Assembly: GCA_016794025.1 (NCBI GenBank)
Contig: JAEUKX010000057.1
Coordinates: 1 to 60,977 of the forward strand
Length of the DNA stretch: 60,977 nucleotides
DNA from: Rhodospirillales bacterium
GTDB taxonomy: Bacteria; Pseudomonadota; Alphaproteobacteria; CACIAM-22H2
Reading direction: 5' to 3'
Shown here: one piece after another, positions 35,267-43,899 of the stretch
How the letters are laid out: every line of letters begins with the position of its first letter
Position numbering within the stretch: the first letter of the stretch is position 1
Made by a program: the position numbers and the translations under genes
Notes under the pieces: generated by a model
What the model was told of the DNA's origin: nothing
The model's input: the letters and a program-made list of their open reading frames with translations, nothing else
The model's database searches: none

Positions 35267-36106
35267 ATGCAGAAACAACCGACAACCGCCGCCCGCTTGG
35301 CGGCGGCGGCCAAGTCCATCCTGCCGAACTGGCTTCACGCTCCGGCCCGCGCGGCATGGCGAAAGGTCTACGCAGTTTGCGCAGAATGGCCCGAGGTCAA
35401 GCTGTACCTGCAGCTTGCATGGAACAGGCTAACCGGGCGGAGCTATCTTCGCTGGTATGCCGACACGCTTGATGGGTGGGTCGAATCACGCGACCCGGAG
35501 TTCCTGGCACGCAAACGCGCGGCTCTCGCGGAAAGCGGCGCGGAGGACCTCGCGGTGCTGAAGGGATTCGGCCTTCTCCCGTCGAGCACGCTCCATGAAT
35601 ATGGGTGCGGGCAACTCCGGAGCGCGCTGCATTTCGTCGAATACCTGGATCCCGGAAATTTCTCGGCGAACGACGCGAGCAAGGGGCGCATCGATCTCGG
35701 TCTGGAGCTATTCGGCAGCCGTATCAATCCGCGCCGCCCCACGTTCATCGTCAATGCCGACAACTCGTTCGATTGGCTCAATGGCCGCAAGTTCGATTTC
35801 CTATGGTGTCATGCCGTCTTTGGCCATATGCCGGCTGCGGATGTCGAAGATACGTTCGCCAACCTTCACAAGGCGATGCACGCGAAATCCGCCTTCTTCT
35901 TCACATTCGACGAGCCGCGCCTCCAGATTCCCGACGCGAAAGATGAGATCGTGCGTATCGACGCCCGAAACTGGTTGCAGTCGATCGCGTTCTTCGACCG
36001 GATTGCCCGCAAGTACGGGCTTGTCGCTGAAGATGTGAGCGGGGCCATCCGGCCCTACGAGAGCTTCCGCAAGCATATGTGTCTCGCGCGGGTCACGAAG
36101 GCCTGA
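35267..36106 (+). CDS. Class I SAM-dependent methyltransferase-like protein
   Basis: A 279-residue protein with a methyltransferase-like core: HEYGCGQLRS near residue 117, an acidic position in NDASKG, and FLWCHAVFGHMP further on. The N-terminal 80 residues are helical and basic. The acceptor is unknown. ATG at 35267 has AGGAAAG at 35251-35257 with 9 bases spacing; GTG at 35261 is closer and would add 2 residues. Confidence 0.7.
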   Translation: MQKQPTTAARLAAAAKSILPNWLHAPARAAWRKVYAVCAEWPEVKLYLQLAWNRLTGRSYLRWYADTLDGWVESRDPEFLARKRAALAESGAEDLAVLKGFGLLPSSTLHEYGCGQLRSALHFVEYLDPGNFSANDASKGRIDLGLELFGSRINPRRPTFIVNADNSFDWLNGRKFDFLWCHAVFGHMPAADVEDTFANLHKAMHAKSAFFFTFDEPRLQIPDAKDEIVRIDARNWLQSIAFFDRIARKYGLVAEDVSGAIRPYESFRKHMCLARVTKA

Positions 36107-36122
36107 GAGCCACCCGGCGGCG

Positions 36123-37205
36123 ATGCGCGTCCATCTCGTCACGGCCGGCTTCGAGACTGCAAACGGTCAAGGCCTGCTCGCGCCGCTTATCCGGCTTCGG
36201 CAACGCCTGCATGGAGCGGGGGTCGATCTTCGCCTGCTGTCCGCCGCGGGCGAGGCAGCGGCCGATTGCGATGTTCTGGCGATCGAGAGCCGATTCCTTC
36301 GCGGTGGATGGTCGGACGGCAGCGCGCTGCGCACGCTTGAAAGCGCTGCGTCGCGAAATCCGGCACTCGTCTATTTCGATATCCATGACAGCACGGGATC
36401 GCTGCAGCCGCAGGTGCTGCCGTTCGTGCGGCGCTATCTCAAGAATCAGCTGCTTCGCGACAGATCACTGTATCGACGGGCGCAGTACGGCGACCGCCTG
36501 TTCACCGACTTCGTTCACCGGAAATTCGGGGTCTCCGACGCAGACGAGCTGACGAGCGAACCGGTTGCCGATGCGGCCGATCTTGCAAAGCTTGGTGTCT
36601 CCTGGAACTCGGGCTTGGCCGACTACGGGCTCGGCGGGATCGTGCGGCGCGAGCTCTATCGGCGCACGCATCTGAAGTTCCTCATTCGTCGTCCAGTGGG
36701 TTTCGCGGATCCCGCCGCGCACCGCCCGATCGAGATCGCCTTTCGGATGACGCGCAACTACGCGCGCGCGACAGTCGCCTTCCAGCGCGTCGAAGTCGCG
36801 CGGCTCCTTGGCGTTGGCGCCGAGCGGCGATTGCGACGGCCGGCGTTCCTGCGCGAGCTCGAGCGGACGCGCCTGGCGATTTCGCCGTTCGGCTGGGGAG
36901 AAATCAATCTGCGCGACTACGAGGCATGCATCGCCGGTGCGGCCCTTGCCAAGCCGGACATGAGCCATCTGGAGACGTGGCCCGATCTCTATGTCGCCGG
37001 CGAAACGTATATGCCGTTCCGCTGGGATCTATCCGACGTTGCCGAAACGGTCATGCGTGCGAAGGATGATCCGGAGACGACGGTCGCCGTCGCCGCACGG
37101 GCGCAGGCACGCTATCGCGACGCCGTCGCCAGCGAGGCGGGTGATGCGGCCTTTGTCGCGCGCTTTGCCGGACTTATCCGCGCGGCCCTGCCGGCGCGAT
37201 CCTGA
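36123..37205 (+). CDS. Glycosyltransferase-like protein
   Basis: A 360-residue protein. The C-terminal part has ISPFGWGEINLRDYEACIAGA, a pattern like the donor-binding end of GT-B enzymes (GT1/GT4-like). The N-terminal half is less clear. It probably adds a sugar to the glycan. It is the last plus-strand gene of the island; its end overlaps the antiparallel asnB by 32 bases. Confidence 0.65.
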   Translation: MRVHLVTAGFETANGQGLLAPLIRLRQRLHGAGVDLRLLSAAGEAAADCDVLAIESRFLRGGWSDGSALRTLESAASRNPALVYFDIHDSTGSLQPQVLPFVRRYLKNQLLRDRSLYRRAQYGDRLFTDFVHRKFGVSDADELTSEPVADAADLAKLGVSWNSGLADYGLGGIVRRELYRRTHLKFLIRRPVGFADPAAHRPIEIAFRMTRNYARATVAFQRVEVARLLGVGAERRLRRPAFLRELERTRLAISPFGWGEINLRDYEACIAGAALAKPDMSHLETWPDLYVAGETYMPFRWDLSDVAETVMRAKDDPETTVAVAARAQARYRDAVASEAGDAAFVARFAGLIRAALPARS

Positions 37206-39006
37206 GCGAGCGTAGCCACAGCTCGCTGTTCACGAGCGAAAGGAGAAGCGCAGCGGCTTCCTTGTCCGGCGCCCGCCGGAACGTCTCGACGGTTTCGCGC
37301 AATCGTCGTGCCCCGCCGATCGACGCGAGCGCCGCATTCGGTTCGCCGAGAATCTCCAGATAGCGCCCCAGACCTTTCTCGTCCGCCATCCAGCTGTCGA
37401 CCGGGATTGTCAGGCCTACCTTGCGCCGGTGGATAAGCTCATGCGGCAAGTGCCGTTCCGCGATCCGCTTCAGGATCGGTTTCGTGATCGCACCCGGAAC
37501 GCGCACGTCGCGAGGCAGGGAATTGACCTGTGCGGCAAGCGGGCGGTGCGTGAAGGGGACGCGCGCCTCGACGGAGGCGGACATCGCCATCTTGTCCTGG
37601 CGCATCAGTAACGATCCAAGATACGCGGTCTGGTCCACGGCAGTCATCCGGTCGCGGAAATCGGCGAAGCGTCCGGCAACATCCGCGCGCGCCCCCGGTC
37701 GAAACGCGAGATCGGGGAACAGACCCTCCATCGCCAGATAGTCGAAGTAGACGGACGCGTAGATCGCGGGATCGTGACGGGCATACCGGCGCAGCCGCGC
37801 GTAGCGCGGCAGATACCGCCAAGCGGCATCCGGCACCAGCCGCGCAAATGCGCCTTGCCGGCGAAGTGCTCGCCAATTCTTGTATCGCGCATAGCCTCCG
37901 AAAAACTCGTCGGCTCCCTCGCCGGTCAGAACCACGCGGTCCGTCTTCCGGATCTCGCGGCAGAGCAGCATCAGCATCGGGCAGCCGGTATGGGGAGTCG
38001 GCCCTTCCATTGCTGCAACCGCATCCGGCAGCGCGTCGGCGTAGGCGGCGTTGTCGATCTCGATCTCGGTATGCGCCATGCCCGTGCGTTCGACGACCAT
38101 GCGTCGCCACTTGCCTTCGTCCTGCGGCAGATCGCCAAGCGAGATTGCATAGCTGCGCAGGCGCCCGGAGACCTGCTGGTGCGCAAGCATCGCCACCAGG
38201 CTCGAATCGATGCCGCCGGAGAGCTGGAGCGCGAAGCCGACATCGCTCTGGAGGTGGTCGCGTACGGAGGCCAGAAGCGCCGCTTCCGCCGCAGCTTCCG
38301 CGTCGGCACCGGGTCGGTCGACCGGTGAAAGCGTGGCGATCGGATCGTCAAAGCGTGTTTCGCGAGGTCCGCTCCCGTCAAGGCCGAGCGTAACGATCGT
38401 TCCCGGCAATACGAGTTCGATCCCTTTCAGGTTCGACCGACGACCCGCCGCGAAACGGAAGGCGAGCAACTCGCCAAGCGCCTCGCGATCCGGCTCGGCT
38501 TCGAGGAAGCGCAGCAGCGGGCGCATTTCGCTGGCAAAAGCCGTGAAGGTGCCGCGCCGGGCGATGTACAGCGGCTTGATTCCGAGGGGATCGCGGGCCG
38601 CGCGCACCACGCGCTCGGTCCGATCAACAAGGATAAGTGCGAACATGCCCTCAAGGCGCGCGAAGATGGATTCGCCCCAGAGCTTGAAGCCTTCGAGAAT
38701 CGTCTCGGAATCGCCGTCCGTCCGCAGCCGGACACCGGCCGCCCTAAGTTCGGCCTGCAAGGCGCGATAATTGTAGATCTCGCCATTGAAAATCAGCGCA
38801 AAGCGACCCGTCGGATCGACCATCGGCTGGTCCGCGACGGCCGTGGGGTCAAGGATCGCAAGACGCCGGAAGACAAGTGCCCATCCGTCCTCGACCAATC
38901 GTCCGCCGGAATCCGGACCGCGATGGAGCAGGTCAGATTCGATCGCATCGATCAACTCGGCGGGAAAACGCCGGCCAGGCTCGAAAAGGGCGGCGAGGCC
39001 GCACAT
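37174..39006 (-). CDS. asnB: Asparagine synthase-like glutamine-dependent amidotransferase (copy 1)
   Basis: A 610-residue glutamine-hydrolysing AsnB-type enzyme. Cys2 in MCGLAALF is the glutaminase nucleophile, RGPD follows, and the PP-loop is SGGIDS. These are often found in exopolysaccharide clusters, where they may amidate uronic acids or other sugar acids; true asparagine synthesis is also possible. It follows the minus-strand sulfotransferase by 6 bases, so the two are probably one unit. Confidence 0.9.
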   Translation of the reverse strand: MCGLAALFEPGRRFPAELIDAIESDLLHRGPDSGGRLVEDGWALVFRRLAILDPTAVADQPMVDPTGRFALIFNGEIYNYRALQAELRAAGVRLRTDGDSETILEGFKLWGESIFARLEGMFALILVDRTERVVRAARDPLGIKPLYIARRGTFTAFASEMRPLLRFLEAEPDREALGELLAFRFAAGRRSNLKGIELVLPGTIVTLGLDGSGPRETRFDDPIATLSPVDRPGADAEAAAEAALLASVRDHLQSDVGFALQLSGGIDSSLVAMLAHQQVSGRLRSYAISLGDLPQDEGKWRRMVVERTGMAHTEIEIDNAAYADALPDAVAAMEGPTPHTGCPMLMLLCREIRKTDRVVLTGEGADEFFGGYARYKNWRALRRQGAFARLVPDAAWRYLPRYARLRRYARHDPAIYASVYFDYLAMEGLFPDLAFRPGARADVAGRFADFRDRMTAVDQTAYLGSLLMRQDKMAMSASVEARVPFTHRPLAAQVNSLPRDVRVPGAITKPILKRIAERHLPHELIHRRKVGLTIPVDSWMADEKGLGRYLEILGEPNAALASIGGARRLRETVETFRRAPDKEAAALLLSLVNSELWLRSLRIAPAGPRG

Positions 39007-39012
39007 TGCGCG

Positions 39013-39873
39013 TCAGGCCTTCCAGGCCGGAATGTCGCGACCGAGAAGTTCGAACAGTTTGCGGTTCTCCTCGGCAAAATGGAGCTTGAGTTTCTCGGCT
39101 TCCTCTTTCGGCAGGCGTGCGTAGGATGACCCGTCACCGCCACGTGCGAGTTTGCCGAACAGCCATTCCTTGATCCGCGTACGGCGCCTCAGCCAGCGCC
39201 ACGCGGCGAGGATGCCCGGCAGATTGATGACCGGCGAAAGGACCTTGTAGAAAATAAAGCCAAATGGCGGCGGCAGTACTTTTGTCTCGCCCACACGCTG
39301 CCGCAGGCTCAGCGGAACAAAGGCGGGCGAGATGCCGAGAAATCGCGCAAGGTCGGCAAAGAAGGCCTCGGGCTCGGCTGTCGCTTCCTCGTAGATGTAG
39401 ATCCGGACATTCTCGGCGCCAAATCTCGAAAGATACGGAACGAGCTGGCGGTGGTAGTAGCCGCGCTCGATCAGGGCAGGCGAGACCTTTATTGCCTCGG
39501 CAAAGGGCAGGGGCTTCGGGTCATAGCGCCGCCGCATCCAGTACGCGGAGTGGGCACGCGCCACCGGCTCGCGCAGCAAGGCGACGATCTTCATCTTGGG
39601 ATTGAGCGCGTGGATCGCTTCGGCGACATAGGGCTGGAACATGTAGTCCGGCGTGACATCGCCCGTTGCGAGATAGCCTTGGTCCGGAAATAGGGATTTA
39701 TACCAATCAATACCCTTTTCGAGCCTGCTCATCCGGTCGTCCTCGGGTCTTGAGAAAAAATGGACTTCCTTCATCCGCGGCACGAAGGCCTCAGGATGCT
39801 CGCTCAGGCACTCGTATAGCCAGGTAGTGCCGGCCTTCTGCGCGCCGACCACGATGAAGGTGGGAATGCCCAT
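39013..39873 (-). CDS. Sulfotransferase-family protein (second copy)
   Basis: A 286-residue sulfotransferase-domain protein. The 5'-phosphosulfate loop AQKAGTTWLY is at residues 11-20 and the 3'-phosphate motif with R101 and S109 is in LLREPVARAHSAY. This is the heparan/NodH-like type. I chose ATG at 39873, which puts the loop at the usual place; TTG at 39882 would add 3 residues. With the sulfate-activation genes on the other side of the divergent promoter region, it likely sulfates a cell-surface glycan. Confidence 0.88.
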   Translation of the reverse strand: MGIPTFIVVGAQKAGTTWLYECLSEHPEAFVPRMKEVHFFSRPEDDRMSRLEKGIDWYKSLFPDQGYLATGDVTPDYMFQPYVAEAIHALNPKMKIVALLREPVARAHSAYWMRRRYDPKPLPFAEAIKVSPALIERGYYHRQLVPYLSRFGAENVRIYIYEEATAEPEAFFADLARFLGISPAFVPLSLRQRVGETKVLPPPFGFIFYKVLSPVINLPGILAAWRWLRRRTRIKEWLFGKLARGGDGSSYARLPKEEAEKLKLHFAEENRKLFELLGRDIPAWKA

Positions 39874-39912
39874 TTTTCTCAAGAAAACAAGGGTTCACGC
39901 GGATCGGAGGGA

Positions 39913-39941
39913 TCGATAACCCAACCATCATGCAAAAGCAA
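39913..39941 (-). promoter_or_regulatory. Weak candidate promoter for the minus-strand sulfotransferase-asnB pair
   Basis: On the minus strand TTGCTT (39936-39941) and TATCGA (39913-39918) are spaced by 17 bases. Only half of the -10 positions match the general consensus, so this is a weak call. It lies 40 bases upstream of the start at 39873. Confidence 0.3.
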
Positions 39942-39981
39942 TTCGGTTGGCTGCGGTGCACAATGCGCAACCCAAATGAAG

Positions 39982-40010
39982 TTGCAAACTCGGAATCGGA
40001 CGCCTATAAG
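39982..40010 (+). promoter_or_regulatory. Candidate sigma-70-type promoter for cysD-cysNC
   Basis: TTGCAA (39982-39987) and TATAAG (40005-40010) are separated by 17 bases, a good fit to the housekeeping promoter pattern. A transcript starting near 40017 would have a leader of about 50 bases before ATG 40066. It also argues against ATG 39976 as the cysD start, because that codon lies upstream of the -35 box. The surrounding 190 bases are more A/T-rich than the genes. Confidence 0.55.
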
Positions 40011-40065
40011 CATCGCGAAAATTTGGCTTTTTTACCCACGTTCCCGCGCGGAGCCGTCTGGCAAC

Positions 40066-40860
40066 ATGGACGAACTTGATCGACTCGAGAGCGAAAGCAT
40101 CGGGATTTTCCGCGAAGCCTTCGCCGCCATCCACCCGATCGGCATGCTCTGGTCCATAGGCAAAGATTCCAATGTCATGGTCTGGCTGGCTCGCAAGGCG
40201 TTTTTCGGCCACCTGCCGTTCCCGGTCATCCATGTCGATACCGGTCTCGAGTTCCCGGAAGTCTACGAGTTTCGCGATCGGGTGGCTCGTGAATGGTCGC
40301 TCAACCTTATCGCGGCTCCGTGCCCGCCCATCGAGGCGATGGACCAGTCCCTGCCGCCGAATGCCCGCTCCGCCAGCCGCAAGACGGCGGGACTGAAGCA
40401 GGTTGTCGCGGACCATGGTTTCCGCGGCATCGTCGCCGGCATCCGGCGCGACGAACAGAGCACGCGCGCCAAGGAGCGCGTCTTCAGCCCCCGCGGGGCG
40501 GAGTCGAAGTGGGATTTCCGCAGCCAGCCGCCCGAGTTCTGGGGGCATTTCGCGACCACCGTCCCGGAAGGCGGTCACGTGCGTATCCATCCGCTCCTGT
40601 CGTGGAGCGAGATCGACATATGGCGGTACATCCAGCGCGAGCAGATCCCCGTCGTCCCGCTCTATTTCTCGCGCAACGGGATGCGCTTCCGTTCGCTTGG
40701 CGAGAGCGACATCACCGTGCCGGTGCCCAGCAACGCCGCGACGATCGCCGAGATCATTGCCGAACTCGAGACGACGCGCGTGCCCGAGCGCGCCGGCCGC
40801 ACGATGGACCACGAGGCGGAAGACTCCTTCGAGCGCCTGCGCGTCGACGGGTACATGTAA
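40066..40860 (+). CDS. cysD: Sulfate adenylyltransferase subunit 2 (CysD)
   Basis: A 264-residue PAPS-reductase-fold ATP pyrophosphatase. The PP-loop is SIGKDS at 30-35, and IVAGIRRDEQSTRAKERVFS is the CysD signature. With CysN it makes adenosine 5'-phosphosulfate from ATP and sulfate. I chose ATG at 40066 because the next residues match the family N-terminus and because the promoter sits upstream of it; ATG 39976 would add 30 residues. It is 4 bases upstream of cysNC. Confidence 0.92.
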   Translation: MDELDRLESESIGIFREAFAAIHPIGMLWSIGKDSNVMVWLARKAFFGHLPFPVIHVDTGLEFPEVYEFRDRVAREWSLNLIAAPCPPIEAMDQSLPPNARSASRKTAGLKQVVADHGFRGIVAGIRRDEQSTRAKERVFSPRGAESKWDFRSQPPEFWGHFATTVPEGGHVRIHPLLSWSEIDIWRYIQREQIPVVPLYFSRNGMRFRSLGESDITVPVPSNAATIAEIIAELETTRVPERAGRTMDHEAEDSFERLRVDGYM

Positions 40861-40864
40861 GGTC

Positions 40865-42763
40865 ATGATGCGGATTTCAGAAGCCGAAGCGGCGCGGCCG
40901 CTGCGTATCGTCGTCGTCGGCCATGTCGACCACGGAAAATCCACGCTCGTCGGGCGACTGCTGCATGACGTCGGTGCGTTACCCGACGGAAAGATGCGCC
41001 AGGTCGAGGCGAACTGCAAAAGTCGCGGGATGCCTTTCGAGTGGGCATTCGTCACCGATGCGCTGCAGATCGAGCGCGATCAGGGCATCACCGTCGACGT
41101 CAGTCATATTCCGTTCAAGAGCTCGAAGCGTCCCTATGTGCTGATCGACGCGCCAGGTCACCGCGAGTTCGTCAAGAACATGGTGACGGGAGCCGCCGCC
41201 GCCGATGCGGCGGTTCTGGTGATCGATGTGGCCGAGGGCGTGCGAGAGCAGTCGCGCCGTCACGGCCTGCTCCTGCATCTGCTGGGAATCGAGCAGGTTG
41301 CGATCGTCCTCAACAAGATGGACCTGATCGCCAACGACCCGGCCCGTTTCGAGGCAGTGCGCGCGGAGTACGAGCAGTATCTTGCCTCGATCGGCGTGCG
41401 CCCGGCTGCGATGATCCCGGTCGCCGCGCGCGAGGGTGCAAACATCGTCACGCGCGCCGCCGCCATGTCCTGGTATCAGGGGCCGACGCTGCTTGCAGCG
41501 CTCGATGCCTTTGCGCCGAAGGCACGCGCTGTCGAGCGTGCTCTTCGCCTGCCCGTGCAGGACATCTACAAGTTCGATCAGCGCCGGATCGTGGCGGGCA
41601 AGGTCGAGAGCGGCCGTATCAAGGTCGGCGACACGATCGTTTTCTCCCCGTCGAACAAGACGACGCGCGTGCGCTCGATCGAGCAATGGAGCGCGGTGCC
41701 GGGATTCGTGCCGCCGCAGTCGGCGGAAGCCGGCCAATCTGTGGGAATAACGACCGAAGACGAGATCGTTGTCGAGCGTGGCGACGTGATCAGCCATGCC
41801 GGCGACATGCCGTTCGAGACGGACGTGTTCCGCGCCCGCCTGTTCTGGCTTGGGCGCGAGCCGCTTGAGGCTGGTCGACGCATGACGTTGCGAATCGGCA
41901 CGCAGGCGATGCCCGTTGTCGTGCAGGAAATCGGCCGTATCGTCGGCAGCGGGGACCTGAGCGAGCGTGCGGGAACTCGCATCGAATCGTTCGACGTCGC
42001 CGAGATCGTGCTGCGCGCCTCGCGCATCGTGGCACTGGACGGCTATTCCGCGAACGCGGCAACCGGACGATTCGTGCTTTCGGACGGCGCAGACGTGCTG
42101 GGCGGTGGTGTTGTCGAGCTGGGCGGCTATCCGGACCAGCGCGCCGCGACGACGCGCAAGGGCGAGAATCTCGTCCGCGTCGAACATCGCGTCTCGGTCA
42201 CGCAACGTGCGCAGCGCAACGGCCACAAGGGCGGCGTGGTCTGGCTGACCGGGCTTTCCGGTGCCGGAAAGTCGACGATCGCCGTGGCGCTCGAGCAGGT
42301 CCTGTTTTCGCGCGGTATCCAGGCTTACGTCCTGGACGGCGACAATATCCGTACCGGGCTGAATGCGAACTTGGGTTTCGGTCCGGACGATCGGGCCGAG
42401 AACATCCGGCGGGTCGGCGAGGCAGCGGCACTTTTCGCGGAAGCCGGCTTTGTCGTTGTGACCGCCTTCATTTCGCCCTACCGTTCGGACCGTGCCCGCG
42501 CTCGCGCGGCGGCCATGCGAATCGACGGCGCCGCGGGCTTCCACGAAGTCTTCGTGAAGGCAGGTCTCGAGACATGCGAAAGGCGCGATCCGAAGGGGCT
42601 CTACCGCAAGGCGCGCGCAGGTCAGATTGCGGAGTTCACGGGCATTTCCGCACCCTACGAAGCGCCGGACCTTCCGGAGCTCGTCGTCGACACCGAGACG
42701 CTTTCGGCCGATCAGTCCGTCGAACTGCTGGCGGACTATATCGGCCGGAATTTCAAGTTTTAG
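40865..42763 (+). CDS. cysNC: Bifunctional sulfate adenylyltransferase GTPase/APS kinase (CysN-CysC)
   Basis: A 632-residue fusion. The N-terminal part is the CysN GTPase: GHVDHGKST at 19-27, DAPGHREF and NKMD. The C-terminal part from about residue 455 is an APS kinase with P-loop GLSGAGKS at 463-470 and DGDNIRTGLN. The protein matches the NodQ type. It activates sulfate to PAPS for the sulfotransferases at 7653 and 39873. The next gene follows after 10 bases. Confidence 0.95.
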   Translation: MMRISEAEAARPLRIVVVGHVDHGKSTLVGRLLHDVGALPDGKMRQVEANCKSRGMPFEWAFVTDALQIERDQGITVDVSHIPFKSSKRPYVLIDAPGHREFVKNMVTGAAAADAAVLVIDVAEGVREQSRRHGLLLHLLGIEQVAIVLNKMDLIANDPARFEAVRAEYEQYLASIGVRPAAMIPVAAREGANIVTRAAAMSWYQGPTLLAALDAFAPKARAVERALRLPVQDIYKFDQRRIVAGKVESGRIKVGDTIVFSPSNKTTRVRSIEQWSAVPGFVPPQSAEAGQSVGITTEDEIVVERGDVISHAGDMPFETDVFRARLFWLGREPLEAGRRMTLRIGTQAMPVVVQEIGRIVGSGDLSERAGTRIESFDVAEIVLRASRIVALDGYSANAATGRFVLSDGADVLGGGVVELGGYPDQRAATTRKGENLVRVEHRVSVTQRAQRNGHKGGVVWLTGLSGAGKSTIAVALEQVLFSRGIQAYVLDGDNIRTGLNANLGFGPDDRAENIRRVGEAAALFAEAGFVVVTAFISPYRSDRARARAAAMRIDGAAGFHEVFVKAGLETCERRDPKGLYRKARAGQIAEFTGISAPYEAPDLPELVVDTETLSADQSVELLADYIGRNFKF

Positions 42764-42773
42764 GAAGCGGGCC

Positions 42774-43895
42774 GTGATTCCGTTCGTCGACCTCAAGACG
42801 CAGTACGCGCGCCTTGCGCCAAAGATCGATGCGCGTATCGCGCGCGTGCTGCAGCATGGGCAGTACATCCTCGGGCCCGAAGTGGCCGAGCTGGAGGCCG
42901 AACTCGCACGATTCTGTGGCGCGCGCCACGCGGTGACGCTGGCGAGCGGCACCGAGGCGCTGCGTGTTCCGATGATGGCGGAGGGGATCGGGCCGGGCGA
43001 TGCGGTTTTCATGCCTGCCTTCACCTTCACGGCGACGGCGGAAGTACCCGTGGCGCAGGGCGCCGATCCGGTCTTTGTCGATGTCGATGCGGGCTCGTTC
43101 CTCATGTCGGCCGCCGACCTCGAGCGGCAGATCGCACGTGTACGCGCCGAAGGGAAACTACGGCCGCGTGCCGTCGTCGCCGTCGACCTGTTCGGCCTTC
43201 CGGCGGACTATTCGGAACTTTCGGCGATCTGCACGCGGGAAGGCCTTTTCCTTCTTTCGGACGCCGCCCAGAGCTTCGGTGGTACCCGCGCGAACCGGTG
43301 CGTCGGCACAATGGCGCCTGTTACCGCGACGAGCTTTTTTCCGGCTAAGCCGCTGGGCGGGTACGGGGATGGCGGGGCGGTCTTCCTTGAAGACGGGAAA
43401 CTTGCCGATGTGTACCGATCGATCCGCATGCATGGCGCAGGCGAGGATCGGTACGACATCGTCCGTTTGGGGACGAATGCTCGGCTCGACACGCTTCAGG
43501 CAGCCATTCTTCTGGCCAAGCTCGAGATATTTCCGGAAGAGCTGGAGCGCCGCGAAGCCGTCGCACGCCGCTACGACGAACAGCTGTCCGGCGTGGTTGC
43601 CACGCCCGAGCGCGTCGCGGGCGCGCGCAGCGCTTGGGCGCAATACACGATCAAGGTCGACCGGCGTGCGGCGGTGGCGAACCGGCTGAAGGCGGACGGC
43701 ATCCCGACGGCAATCCACTATCCAAAGCCGTTGCATCTTCAACCGGCCTATTCGCGCTATGGGCGCGGGCCAGGCAGTCTTCCCGTATCGGAAGATCTGT
43801 CGTCGCGTGTCCTGAGCCTTCCCATGCATCCTTATCTGGAAGAGCCGACGGTCGACCGGATCGCTGCGGCGGTTCGCCGTGCGGTCGAGAGCTGA
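42774..43895 (+). CDS. DegT/DnrJ/EryC1 aminotransferase (third set), WbpE-like
   Basis: A 373-residue DegT-family aminotransferase. K192 in FFPAKPLGGYGDGG is the PLP lysine and D163 in LLSDAAQ is the conserved acid. The N-terminus (PFVDLKTQY) and length resemble WbpE/WlbC, which make 3-amino sugars from UDP-keto-uronic acids. Its oxidoreductase partner is not next to it. GTG at 42774 is supported by AGGAAG at 42762-42767, overlapping the cysNC stop. Confidence 0.88.
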   Translation: MIPFVDLKTQYARLAPKIDARIARVLQHGQYILGPEVAELEAELARFCGARHAVTLASGTEALRVPMMAEGIGPGDAVFMPAFTFTATAEVPVAQGADPVFVDVDAGSFLMSAADLERQIARVRAEGKLRPRAVVAVDLFGLPADYSELSAICTREGLFLLSDAAQSFGGTRANRCVGTMAPVTATSFFPAKPLGGYGDGGAVFLEDGKLADVYRSIRMHGAGEDRYDIVRLGTNARLDTLQAAILLAKLEIFPEELERREAVARRYDEQLSGVVATPERVAGARSAWAQYTIKVDRRAAVANRLKADGIPTAIHYPKPLHLQPAYSRYGRGPGSLPVSEDLSSRVLSLPMHPYLEEPTVDRIAAAVRRAVES

Positions 43896-43899
43896 AGCG

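Noticed and set aside
39921..39950. Inverted repeat CCAACC...GGTTGG in the sulfotransferase-cysD gap.
   Set aside because: Only 6 bases with an 18-base spacer; frequent by chance and not tied to any promoter element.
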